Assembly (NCBI RefSeq): GCF_025146565.1
Contig: NZ_CP102258.1
Coordinates: 620,001 to 684,000 of the forward strand
Direction of reading: 5' to 3'
Origin: Bacteroides eggerthii
Lineage (GTDB): Bacteria; Bacteroidota; Bacteroidia; Bacteroidales; Bacteroidaceae
Length of the DNA: 64,000 nucleotides
Positions within the stretch are counted from its first letter, which is position 1; each line of letters starts with the position of its first letter. Below, piece after piece: positions 26,162 through 35,890 of the stretch. Position numbers and translations under genes: made by a program. The notes beneath the pieces are model-generated. The model saw nothing but the letters and a program-made list of their open reading frames with translations. It was not told the DNA's origin and did not search any database.

Positions 26162-27982
26162 TTATTTAGATACTTTACGGATTAAACGCATATAACGAGT
26201 TGGCTTTTTCATTATTTTAGCTCCTGGCTTTTCAGGCTCCCATTTGCCAAAACGTACAAAGAAAATTTTTGTGACATCTGCAGATTCCGAACTTGTCATA
26301 TACTCATCACCAGCTCCCTCTTTAATATTCATCGCATCCCCCGAATGAGTGGCTAGAATCTGCTCCCAATTAGCACGGGCAGCTTGTTCTTCTGGTGTTA
26401 TTACAGTATTATCTACTTCTACTCCACCATTATAAGCTTTAAACACTTCATCCATCTCGTTAACTGCTGGAAGATACCAACCATCCTGACAATATTGTAA
26501 GACAGAAATTTTATCGGAAAAACTACACTCACGCATCTTTTGAGTATTTTTTTCACCATTATCCTTATCTAGACCTAAAGCTATACTTGCAAGCGCCGCA
26601 TCTGCATCTGACGATAACCAGCTCACTGGCTCAATACGTTTCAATGCAAGTATCTTAGCTTCATTACCCTCAGCCCAGAAAACAATACCACCTTCAGCCA
26701 GCTGTACCCCTTTATCCATATCTACATATTCACCAATAGTAAATGCTGATGTAATCGGCATTTTTTCCTGCGTAACAATTACTTCCACCATAGCTTGATT
26801 ATCTTCAGAACCTGTAGTAAAAGTAACAGTAACAGAACGTTCTTTATCACTTGTATTAGCAGAAAGTGCAGTAAAAGTTACGATATCGCCATTCTGTTCT
26901 GCTTTAATCCAAGCGACATCTTCACCTTCAACAATATAAGTATATGTATCTTTGTTAGTAGTCACAGTCACTTCCTTTGAGGCTCCTTCTTCGCTTGTCA
27001 AATCAACCTTAGAAGGGGACACTTTCAAAGTAGCCGGTTCTTCAGGGAATTTATAGTTACCTACTAACTTCATAGCACGAGCATAACGAGTTGAGCCTTC
27101 TTTAGAGCCACCTTGTGACAAATATTTCCCAAAACGTACATAAATAGCATTCTTTCCATCAACAACAGTAGAGACTTCTGTACTAGACCAGTAACTCTCA
27201 CCTGCTCCCGCAGCAGCCGAATTAATTGGATCACCGCCCAAATCAGCCAACATTTTCTCAAATTTAGCACGAGCCGTTTTTTCTGTATCTGTAATAGCTT
27301 CTGTATTATTAGCTACAAATGCCGGATCATCATGAGCAATGCCATTATAAGCATCAAATAAATCAGCAAGTTCCTCAGATGCAGGCATATACCACCCATC
27401 TCCAATACTTGTACAGAATACCACTGCATCATTGGGTGAAGGATTGGCAAAGAGAGCTGTGTTTTCTATACCATTTACAGTGGAGAAAGCCCCGTTCATC
27501 TTGTAAGGTAATTCACATGCACCTACCCGGCGTTGTAAAGAAATAGCCTTACCGACCTCAGGATTTTCAGGATCCACCCAAAATATCATACCCAAACCAT
27601 CTTCCGTCAAATCACCCACTTTCAATAATTTGATTTCCGATTCTTCCAACTCGCGCTGCGTAACAGTTATCTCTTGCATCCATTCACCAGAAACCAACTT
27701 CACAACAGCTGTACGTGGTTCTCCAGTCTCATTGACAGCCGTAATAGTATAAATCACACGACGCTTATTTACGTCCACCGAAAGCCAATCGGCATCATAT
27801 TCAGCAGTTATATCATCTGCTGTTGTATTTATTACTACAGTAGCTTGAGAACCAATATTTTTATATAATGTAACTTCTGTCTCACTATTATTAAACTCCG
27901 GCATAATTCTCACTTCATTATACTCTTTACAGGAAACGAGAATCAAGCACAGAAGGAATGAAACCCATATAAGTTTTTTCAT
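26162..27982 (-). CDS. Duplicated BACON/DUF1566-like surface lipoprotein (SusE/F position)
   Basis: 606 residues from the ATG at 27982, chosen because the lipoprotein signal KKLIWVSFLLCLILVSC (Cys18) starts there. The architecture is duplicated: BACON beta-sandwich (~25-120), then a DUF1566-like module (~125-300) with DGWYMPASEELADLF and SYWSSTE. A second BACON (~315-410) with SKEVTVTTN and a second DUF1566-like module with DGWYLPAVNEMDEVF and EYMTSSES follow. Position after susD marks it as the likely surface glycan-binding protein. DUF1566-like modules are related to adhesin/lectin-like folds, so glycan binding is a fair but unproven inference. Confidence 0.75.
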   Translation of the reverse strand: MKKLIWVSFLLCLILVSCKEYNEVRIMPEFNNSETEVTLYKNIGSQATVVINTTADDITAEYDADWLSVDVNKRRVIYTITAVNETGEPRTAVVKLVSGEWMQEITVTQRELEESEIKLLKVGDLTEDGLGMIFWVDPENPEVGKAISLQRRVGACELPYKMNGAFSTVNGIENTALFANPSPNDAVVFCTSIGDGWYMPASEELADLFDAYNGIAHDDPAFVANNTEAITDTEKTARAKFEKMLADLGGDPINSAAAGAGESYWSSTEVSTVVDGKNAIYVRFGKYLSQGGSKEGSTRYARAMKLVGNYKFPEEPATLKVSPSKVDLTSEEGASKEVTVTTNKDTYTYIVEGEDVAWIKAEQNGDIVTFTALSANTSDKERSVTVTFTTGSEDNQAMVEVIVTQEKMPITSAFTIGEYVDMDKGVQLAEGGIVFWAEGNEAKILALKRIEPVSWLSSDADAALASIALGLDKDNGEKNTQKMRECSFSDKISVLQYCQDGWYLPAVNEMDEVFKAYNGGVEVDNTVITPEEQAARANWEQILATHSGDAMNIKEGAGDEYMTSSESADVTKIFFVRFGKWEPEKPGAKIMKKPTRYMRLIRKVSK

Positions 27983-28027
27983 ATTATAGTTTCTTTTCTT
28001 AGATTTATAAATAAAATAGGTCACAAA

Positions 28028-29647
28028 TTATTTCCATGGATCACTCTGAGGGAAAACATCCGCTCCCATCAAATCCACCTGATTCTGCGGAATAGGCCAT
28101 GTTTCATGTTTACCATCCACAAAGTTTCGACGACACTCGGCATAGTCTTTATCCAAATATGGATCTTCTGATTTCAAATCACCACCATGCAGACGAACAC
28201 GTTCGCCCAAAATACCCAAACGCTTCAACAACGGCCAACGCACTCCTTCAAAATGAAGTTCGCGAGCATATTCATCCAAAAGCATATCAAGTGTCAAAGG
28301 ACCGTCTTCATGATCATTACCTGCACGTTCCCAAGTCTCATTGTAATATTCAATAGCTTTCGGACTACTACCTCCATCACGATGGAAATAGGCTTCAGCA
28401 CACATCAGATAGGTTTCAGCCAAACGGTATACTATCAAATCGCGGAAACTTGTAGTACGGTCAGGTTGGTCGGCATTAGTCCATTGATCAAAATGTTTTT
28501 TTGACATAGGATGTAGTTTTTCCATATAGCCGGCAGATGTTCCATACAAATTTTTTGGAATCTCTTGACCGAATTTTGCAGATTTAGGATCATTATAATA
28601 GAACGTATGAATGAAAAGGTCCTTATAACGATTATCTTTAGCTTGATCGTAAAGACTGAATAAATAAGTATTGGGATATACACGTCCCCAACCATATCCG
28701 CCATTCTTAGCTTCAAAAGTACAATCGGCATTAGACTGATAACGAGTAGTCGTAATAATTGCTGCACGATGTCCCATCAACGGTGTACCACTTCCACCAC
28801 CACCTAAGTTTGTTGAAAACTGGTATGCCCACAATACCTCTTTTGAACGAAAGTCCGGACCATTAAACACATCACCGGTTTTATTTTCCATAGAGTATGT
28901 ACCATCCTCAAAGATATCTTCACACTCTTCGATGGCTTTGTCATAATCTTTATCCCACATAGCCACCTGTGCACGCACATGCTTAGCAGTAGCTTTTGTT
29001 ATACGACCATAATCTCCGTCCTGTGCTTTCCAGTCAAGCATCTCAATAGCAGTATCCAGGTCACCACGAATCACAGTAAATATATCCTCTTTACTGGCTG
29101 GAGTAAAATCACGTTCCAAATTGCTTACGGTAGTAGGCTCAGTATTTAAGTACAGACGTTCAAAACGTTTCCATAATTCAAAATATGCTCGTCCACGAAA
29201 GAATTTGGCTTCTCCATAAGCGCGACGTGTCAAAGGATCTGGATCTTCTACTCCCAAAGCTTCTGCTCCTGCTATTACCTCATTAGCTTTACCAATAATA
29301 AAATAATGCTGCTGCCAAAAAGCCTCTACATCACCATTATTCGGCATGAAATTTTCAAGTTTAGCAATGGCAGTACTGGTTCCGGCACGAAAAGCCATAA
29401 GATCAGTAGTATAATCACACATACTCACAACATACAAATTACCGCTTCCACCATTATCGGCACCTTTGGCAATTTCTCTATCTAGCGCATACAAACCTAT
29501 TGCTGCACGATTCAAACCATCAGGAGAATTAGTCAGGTAATCAATTGTTATATTCGTTTTTGACTCAGGATTCAGAAAATCTTCACAAGAAGACAACAGT
29601 ACGGTAGATGATACTGCCAAAGCCGCTATATATAATATCTTTTTCAT
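28028..29647 (-). CDS. SusD/RagB-family glycan-binding lipoprotein, first pair
   Basis: A 539-residue outer-membrane lipoprotein (lipobox LLSSC, Cys21) of the SusD family, built on TPR-like helices. Diagnostic pieces include SCEDFLNPESKTNIT, FFRGRAYFELWKRF and the end WPIPQNQVDLMG. SusD forms a lid over SusC and binds the oligosaccharide for import. It starts 16 bp after susC and is 45 bp upstream of the BACON gene, an invariant PUL core order. The acquired substrate is presumably a sulfated, uronate-rich oligosaccharide. Confidence 0.95.
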   Translation of the reverse strand: MKKILYIAALAVSSTVLLSSCEDFLNPESKTNITIDYLTNSPDGLNRAAIGLYALDREIAKGADNGGSGNLYVVSMCDYTTDLMAFRAGTSTAIAKLENFMPNNGDVEAFWQQHYFIIGKANEVIAGAEALGVEDPDPLTRRAYGEAKFFRGRAYFELWKRFERLYLNTEPTTVSNLERDFTPASKEDIFTVIRGDLDTAIEMLDWKAQDGDYGRITKATAKHVRAQVAMWDKDYDKAIEECEDIFEDGTYSMENKTGDVFNGPDFRSKEVLWAYQFSTNLGGGGSGTPLMGHRAAIITTTRYQSNADCTFEAKNGGYGWGRVYPNTYLFSLYDQAKDNRYKDLFIHTFYYNDPKSAKFGQEIPKNLYGTSAGYMEKLHPMSKKHFDQWTNADQPDRTTSFRDLIVYRLAETYLMCAEAYFHRDGGSSPKAIEYYNETWERAGNDHEDGPLTLDMLLDEYARELHFEGVRWPLLKRLGILGERVRLHGGDLKSEDPYLDKDYAECRRNFVDGKHETWPIPQNQVDLMGADVFPQSDPWK

Positions 29648-29663
29648 GTTTTACACGTATTGA

Positions 29664-32600
29664 TTAGAATGAAACATTAATTCCAAATACATACTGTCTT
29701 GATTCAGGATAAGCTCCCGGTGTCAACTCAGGACTATAAGACTTAAAGTCCGTAAATGTCAATAAGTTAGTTGCTGTAGCATAAACCCTCAGACGTGACA
29801 GAGAAATATGTTTTATCCACTCTGCCGGGAAAGTATATCCTAACTGTAATGTACGTAAACGGATATAGGAAGCATCCTGAATAGCCAATGCACCATGATA
29901 AGGTACATTCGTATTATGGCTGGGGCGCGGGAATTCATTCGATGGATTAAATGGAGTCCAATAGTTCACTTTGATACCATTTAATTTACCCTGCAAAGAA
30001 CCACCACTATTAGATTCATTCAAATAGGCATTCTGAATCTTACGACCGGACACACCATACCAATCCATATAAAAGTCAAAACCTTTCCATTTTAGAGATG
30101 TATTCAAAGATAATGTAAAATCAGGATCTTTAGATATCGGAGTACGGTCATCCGCATTAATTTTACCATCACCATTTATATCTTTAATCTTCACAGAACC
30201 AGGTTTTACATTGTCTTCCCGCGAAAGTGCTTTATCCGCAATACCATCCCCATCCGTATCAATAGTAGGTTTCAGAGTGTACTCCAATTCATTATAAGGA
30301 TTACGTTTAATATCAAAATCTTCATACTGATAAATGCCATCTGGTACATAATTATAATAAACATTGATAGGTTCACCAACAAACCATTTATTTCCGGGCT
30401 GACTCAATGGCTTACCATTTTCATCAACTTGATCATCAATCTTTACAATTTCATTAGCATAATGACTAAAATTAGCACCTAAACTCCAAGTCAGATCTTT
30501 TGTACGGATAACATCACCACTAATATTTATATCCACACCATGGGACTTGGTTTCCCCCAAATTATCAAGCATATTTTCATAGCCTAAAACCGAATTGATC
30601 TCACGTTTTACAAGTAAGTCCGTTGTTCTAGTCTGATAATATTCTATTGTTCCGGATAATCTATTTTTGAAAAAAGCAAAGTCAACTCCCACATTCGTAG
30701 TACGAGATTGCTCCCACTTCAAATTAGGGTTAGACAATTCCTTTCCTGGAAGATACCCCATATACATATTATCGCCAAATTCATAACGATATTCATTAGC
30801 CAAACCAAGAGTTGTATAGTTTCCAATACCATTTTGATTACCTACAATGCCATAGCTCAAACGCAATTTCAGATTATCAATCCAAGATACATTGCGAAGA
30901 AACTCCTCCTGATTTATGCGCCATGCTAAAGCTATAGAGGGGAATGTACCCCATTTATTATTTTTACCAAAACGACTTGAACCATCTCGTCTGACCGCTA
31001 TGTTCATAATATACTTATCCATAAGCGTATACGAGGCACGTCCCATAAACGACACCAAATTATTCTCAGAGAATGTTCTGACCGGTTTTCCGCTAAACTC
31101 ACCGTTTGCGATAAAATCCCAACCCATATCCACTGGTAGTGAAGCCGTAGAATATCCTAACTCTTTGGATTGAGTATGATCTACAGACTGTACAGCAGTT
31201 AAAACTAATTTATGATTCTTGTCTCTGAAAGGGACATCATACGTAAATATGTTTTCTATCAAATAACTTCTTTTTTCATTATTTGCTAATTTTGCAGTAG
31301 CACCTCCACCGGGATAATCTGTTTTTTTTGCTTCCCCATCTTCTTGTTGTCTGTTATAAAAAGATGTATTCAAACGATAATTAAATCCTTTAAATGGTTT
31401 CAGTTCCAAGAATAAATTAACACGATAACTGTTGTTTGTTATTTCACGATTATAATTTTGCGCCCTATAAAGAGGGTTGACATCATTAGCTGAATTAATA
31501 TACTTAGTATAAGTTCCATCCTCCTCATACACCTTAGCTAACGGTGTACGGGTAATAAATTCTGTAAAATTCCCATCTTCACGTTCGCTCTTCGTTAAAG
31601 CATAAGAAGTATTTACACCAAAATTAATCCATTTATTAACCTTATAGTCTACATTCAGACGAAAAGCAGCCTTTTGATAGCCGGAACCAGTAGTTACCAT
31701 ACCGTCCTGATCAAAATAATTAAGTCCTGCAGAAACACGAAGTTTGTCGTTTCCACCACGTACAGTTATATCATGGTTTTGATATAAGGCATTCTTCAAC
31801 ATTAGGTCTTCCCAATCAACAAATTGCCCGCTTGCCCATACTTCTTTCATCACATCATCACTAAGTGCTTCTGAAATAGACATCTCGCGAGCATCAATAA
31901 TGCCTTTATCATTTGCCATAGCCTCACGTCTCAACATCACGTACTCTTCAGGAGAATAAAAATCAAAATTACGCCACAAGGATTGAATACCTACATATCC
32001 GTTATAATTTACTTCCATCTTACCCTGTGCCCCACGTTTAGTAGTCACTAAAATGACACCATCGCTAGCACGTGCACCATAGATAGCCTGTGAAGCTGCA
32101 TCTTTCAGAATCTCAATAGACTCAATACTTTCAGCACTCAATGTGCTAAATTCTTCTCCATCTGATACAGAACCATCAATTACATATAAAGGAGTATTCT
32201 GTGCACTAATAGACCGATTCCCACGAATAGTAATACTTGGTGTAGAACCCGGTCTGCCCGAAGCACTCGTTACATTGACACCTGCTACACGTCCACGAAG
32301 CATATCACCAACATTACCTGCCGGAAAACTCTTCATCTCATCGGTCTTGACAGAAGCTACAGAGGTTGCTACATCACTCTTTCGCTGGTAGCCATAACCT
32401 ACCACTACCACCTCATCCAATAATTCGGAATCTTCAACTAAAGTTACATTAATAACTCGTTTATTACCAACTTTGAGTTCCTGTTCTACATAACCTATAT
32501 AAGAGAATACAAGTGTAGCACTAGCAGGTATCTCAATAGAATATTTACCGTTTATATCGGTAATCACACCGGTGGTTCCCCCTTTCACATGAACATTCAC

Positions 32601-32723
32601 TCCAATCAATGAACCTTGTGCATCAGATACAACACCTGTCACTCGTACATTTTGTGCATGTATGCCCACCATGATCAATAGAAACATGGCCGACACAATT
32701 AGTTTTAGACGACTGTTTTTCAT
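29664..32723 (-). CDS. SusC-family TonB-dependent outer-membrane transporter, first pair
   Basis: A 1019-residue SusC-like porin: signal peptide ending IHAQ, carboxypeptidase-like N-terminal domain (VTGVVSDAQGSLIGVNVHVKG), TonB-box-like stretch EVVVVGYGYQRKSD, plug with SITIRGNRSISAQNTPLYVIDG, and a beta-barrel ending in the aromatic FGINVSF. It imports glycans across the outer membrane using TonB energy. The 118-bp gap upstream contains a TTGTAC motif (32799-32804) and a near -7 match, so the susCD operon probably has its own regulated promoter. Confidence 0.96.
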   Translation of the reverse strand: MKNSRLKLIVSAMFLLIMVGIHAQNVRVTGVVSDAQGSLIGVNVHVKGGTTGVITDINGKYSIEIPASATLVFSYIGYVEQELKVGNKRVINVTLVEDSELLDEVVVVGYGYQRKSDVATSVASVKTDEMKSFPAGNVGDMLRGRVAGVNVTSASGRPGSTPSITIRGNRSISAQNTPLYVIDGSVSDGEEFSTLSAESIESIEILKDAASQAIYGARASDGVILVTTKRGAQGKMEVNYNGYVGIQSLWRNFDFYSPEEYVMLRREAMANDKGIIDAREMSISEALSDDVMKEVWASGQFVDWEDLMLKNALYQNHDITVRGGNDKLRVSAGLNYFDQDGMVTTGSGYQKAAFRLNVDYKVNKWINFGVNTSYALTKSEREDGNFTEFITRTPLAKVYEEDGTYTKYINSANDVNPLYRAQNYNREITNNSYRVNLFLELKPFKGFNYRLNTSFYNRQQEDGEAKKTDYPGGGATAKLANNEKRSYLIENIFTYDVPFRDKNHKLVLTAVQSVDHTQSKELGYSTASLPVDMGWDFIANGEFSGKPVRTFSENNLVSFMGRASYTLMDKYIMNIAVRRDGSSRFGKNNKWGTFPSIALAWRINQEEFLRNVSWIDNLKLRLSYGIVGNQNGIGNYTTLGLANEYRYEFGDNMYMGYLPGKELSNPNLKWEQSRTTNVGVDFAFFKNRLSGTIEYYQTRTTDLLVKREINSVLGYENMLDNLGETKSHGVDINISGDVIRTKDLTWSLGANFSHYANEIVKIDDQVDENGKPLSQPGNKWFVGEPINVYYNYVPDGIYQYEDFDIKRNPYNELEYTLKPTIDTDGDGIADKALSREDNVKPGSVKIKDINGDGKINADDRTPISKDPDFTLSLNTSLKWKGFDFYMDWYGVSGRKIQNAYLNESNSGGSLQGKLNGIKVNYWTPFNPSNEFPRPSHNTNVPYHGALAIQDASYIRLRTLQLGYTFPAEWIKHISLSRLRVYATATNLLTFTDFKSYSPELTPGAYPESRQYVFGINVSF

Positions 32724-32761
32724 TTATACATTAAGATTAAAATTATTTAAATATTACAGAA

Positions 32762-32769
32762 CAAAAGTC
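32762..32769 (-). promoter_or_regulatory. Weak -7 candidate for susC (first pair)
   Basis: The minus strand reads GACTTTTG, one mismatch from TAnnTTTG, 39 bp upstream of the ATG. The gene for the double esterase has a similar CACTTTTG. The departure from consensus fits a promoter that needs an activator. Confidence 0.35.
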
Positions 32770-32841
32770 ACAAAAAAGATAAAGTTATCATAAAAGGATT
32801 GTACGAAAAGAAAGCACTATCATACACATCCCCACTTCATA

Positions 32842-35800
32842 CTACCAAATAGCCAATTTTGGCCCATTTTTAGATTCTTTCGTACCAAAAGAACAACTTT
32901 TGCCATTATCAGAATCATCACCCAATTGTCTGACCTCCCTTATTAATACAAAAGTTATTTCTTGTTCCCTACAATTACGGAGTAATTCTGTAACATCCAG
33001 TTGGTGATAAGCAGCTGTTTTATCCACTACTATTTCACCTGCTACATGCGCAGTACCCCCAACGTCCGTTATACGAACCTGCTTCCCTTCCAAATTAGGA
33101 GCATTTCTCCAGTTTAAAGAATTCTCATCCCAATTATTATTATCCAAAGCGTAAACGTGGAAACGATAAGGATGTCCGGCAATGGAATTACCATATATCT
33201 GAAATATGGCAGCATTTATTTTCTGTCTATCCACTCCCGACAAATCAAACTTAACATAGCTTACCTGATTCCCATTTACCCGGGAAGCATTCATCTCCAC
33301 ATTCATCATTTTAGCCTTACCGAAGTTCTTTTTATCATTCCTACCGGCTTTTACTACCGCATCATCTACAGCGACTAATGTATTTTGCGCATTCATGCAA
33401 ACAGGAATAGTAAGAAGCATCACGCTTTGACCCGGAAGCTCAAAGGAAAGTTGTCCATTCTCCGAGATTTCTTTCGACCAAACCACCTCACCATAAGCAT
33501 TTGCACTTACTTCTTCGGCAATTACTCTGGTTCCGGTGGGTAAGTCTAATGATTTCATATTCAAAGTCAGATTATTTGAAAAGTGTTTGCGTTGTACAAG
33601 CCATATATAGTATCTCATTTCTTCCGGATTAAAGCATGTAATGGCATCCACATCATTATCAGTAGCAGATTTCACCGTACTCAATAAAGGACGTTCATTC
33701 TTAAAGCCTTTTGCAAAAAGACGGACTACTTCACCAGTGCGCTGAATACCGCTTATATCATAAGAAGAAGGAATATCTTTTACGGATTCTGAATCAAATA
33801 ATTTAATTTCTCTCACCTTTATACTTCCCTTATCAGTTGACACAAACCGAACTTTAGAAGTCGTAACAGGAGCATCAAACAAGAAGAAAGACTGAGCATA
33901 ACGTGCATTCTTTTCCATTGTTTCCTTTATATCCACCCAAGCGGTGCCATCCCAATATTGTAAATTAAAGTTTTTCACGCGGTCAGGAGAAGTATAAACT
34001 CCATAAGAAGAACCTGTATAGACTACTGCCCCACCCAAAGAGTAACTTTTACCCAAATTAATCTCCAAACATTTCTCTTCATCCGTATCTGAAGAGACCC
34101 ACATGGAGACATCTGTTTTATCTCCATCCGTTATAGCTTTCACGATTACTCCATGAGAAGAAGTCAGGTCTGACGTTTTCTTACCCAATGCCACATTATT
34201 ATAAGCATCCTCAACAATCCGCTTCCCCTGCCAGATAAAATGATGTCCTGATTTGATTCCTCGCGGATATGTGCCACTAGTAGTATTTGCAAACTTAAAA
34301 GCCCACATACCATAACCCTGATTAAGCGTATTATTCGCATATTCACCTGCCCATTCCGTAAATAAAGAGGGAGAATCCATTGTTTCTTCCTTATCTATCA
34401 GATAAGCATTCATCCAGCGACCGGTCTCTGTATAAACAATTGGCAGAGATTGTTTCATAGGATGGTTTTCCACGATAATTTTTCTTATATCAGAAACCTT
34501 AGATGCATAACCCGCAGCCGGCAGATTATAAGAATGAGTAGAAAATATATCCAATAAATCTCTGTCTGAAGGTAAACCGCGATAGTCTATACGCAAATTT
34601 TTCACTACTTCTGCCCACCAATTCGCATTCGAACCTGCTGTGACAGGGCTTACAAAACGCGACTTCAAACATTTCCCATATAGTTTGTTCACATCCTGTA
34701 CTGCACAATACACAGCATCCGAAACAATCTTCATAGCATCCACATACTGTGTTATCCTCATGGGACCCGCGTGGCGATGGTTCGGTTCGTTATGCATAGC
34801 ATACATGGTTACATCTCCAGTCTTAGCCGCATAAAAAGCAAGTGCATAGAAACGTTGCCACTGTTTCCATTTATTATTCCACGTTCCATCGAAATCTGTA
34901 GAATTTATCTGAAGAACTGGTTCTATATTCAGACGTTTCAATTCTTTCAATGCATATTCAAAAACCATCGAGTTAGTAGAAAACTGTTTTTTACGGCAAT
35001 TTTCCAAAACCGGTTCCCAACGGATAAAGCGGTTACGTTCTGGATTATTTCTCAATTCAGTCTTACATACTTCAAAATCATCCAAAGTAGACACTCTTTC
35101 ATCATTCAGTACAGCTGACTGAGGAACATAATCATTCAAGGATGTCCAAACTCGCAGACTATTTACATTGGAATATTCAAGCCAACCGGAAATATTACTT
35201 CCTGGGAAATAATACCCTTGGTTGTAAGCCACATACTTCATTGATTTCCCAATAACCTCTTTGGTTATTGTTATCTGCATTTTTGTCTTCGATGGCTCCT
35301 GAACAGTTTTCTGCACTTCATTTATTATCACAGGTACAGGCATATTAGCCTTTTCCTTACCATACACTTCAAATTCATTAATCCGAATTGGCTCACCATC
35401 TGTGGACACCAGACGAATCTGAAAAGTCTGTAATGTAGGTTTAAAAATAAATTCAAGTTTATCCAACCGGTTTTCCGTACGTTCCGTATCCGGTAAATCC
35501 GTCCAGTTGGCGTCATCCCAATACTGAATCTTAAAGTTCTTCATCGACCAAAATCCCGGAGCTTTGCCTTTTTCCGGTTCCGTCAACTCGTTTTCCGGAA
35601 TACCGGTATAGATAACAATCCTGTTGATATCATAATATCGTTCCAAATTAATATCCAATATATGAGGAGGTCGTGCACTTTCGGCACTCATCCAAGTTGA
35701 TTTGCGTGAAATAACTCCGTCCGTCACATTAGATGCCGGAAATTTCTCCTGTTGTGACGATGCAGTCACCGGCTTACGTAACGCCACATTTACATCATCG

Positions 35801-35868
35801 GCTTGCAATCCTAAAAATGGCACAGCAAGAACTCCGCATATTAAAAACAGCTGTTTCTTAAAACTCAT
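32842..35868 (-). CDS. Large GH-A-type enzyme with two F5/8C domains and a CBM96-like end
   Basis: A 1008-residue secreted protein (signal peptide to about residue 23). Domains in order: F5/8C (CBM32-like, ~25-170) with LRKPVTASSQQEKFPASNVTDG; a TIM-barrel region (~230-545) with candidate acid/base E361 (AMHNEPNHRH) and nucleophile E481 (VYTETGRW); a second F5/8C (~555-695); a beta-sandwich; and a C-terminal DNRLRE/CBM96-like domain (KMMNVEMNASRVNGNQVSYVK up to FGTKESKNGPKLAIW). The barrel could not be placed in a known GH family; an agarase/porphyranase-like family is possible. The binding domains suggest an endo-acting enzyme on the intact polymer. It follows the esterase gene by 22 bp. Confidence 0.65.
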   Translation of the reverse strand: MSFKKQLFLICGVLAVPFLGLQADDVNVALRKPVTASSQQEKFPASNVTDGVISRKSTWMSAESARPPHILDINLERYYDINRIVIYTGIPENELTEPEKGKAPGFWSMKNFKIQYWDDANWTDLPDTERTENRLDKLEFIFKPTLQTFQIRLVSTDGEPIRINEFEVYGKEKANMPVPVIINEVQKTVQEPSKTKMQITITKEVIGKSMKYVAYNQGYYFPGSNISGWLEYSNVNSLRVWTSLNDYVPQSAVLNDERVSTLDDFEVCKTELRNNPERNRFIRWEPVLENCRKKQFSTNSMVFEYALKELKRLNIEPVLQINSTDFDGTWNNKWKQWQRFYALAFYAAKTGDVTMYAMHNEPNHRHAGPMRITQYVDAMKIVSDAVYCAVQDVNKLYGKCLKSRFVSPVTAGSNANWWAEVVKNLRIDYRGLPSDRDLLDIFSTHSYNLPAAGYASKVSDIRKIIVENHPMKQSLPIVYTETGRWMNAYLIDKEETMDSPSLFTEWAGEYANNTLNQGYGMWAFKFANTTSGTYPRGIKSGHHFIWQGKRIVEDAYNNVALGKKTSDLTSSHGVIVKAITDGDKTDVSMWVSSDTDEEKCLEINLGKSYSLGGAVVYTGSSYGVYTSPDRVKNFNLQYWDGTAWVDIKETMEKNARYAQSFFLFDAPVTTSKVRFVSTDKGSIKVREIKLFDSESVKDIPSSYDISGIQRTGEVVRLFAKGFKNERPLLSTVKSATDNDVDAITCFNPEEMRYYIWLVQRKHFSNNLTLNMKSLDLPTGTRVIAEEVSANAYGEVVWSKEISENGQLSFELPGQSVMLLTIPVCMNAQNTLVAVDDAVVKAGRNDKKNFGKAKMMNVEMNASRVNGNQVSYVKFDLSGVDRQKINAAIFQIYGNSIAGHPYRFHVYALDNNNWDENSLNWRNAPNLEGKQVRITDVGGTAHVAGEIVVDKTAAYHQLDVTELLRNCREQEITFVLIREVRQLGDDSDNGKSCSFGTKESKNGPKLAIW

Positions 35869-35890
35869 AAATTATTTTTTAATGAATTAT

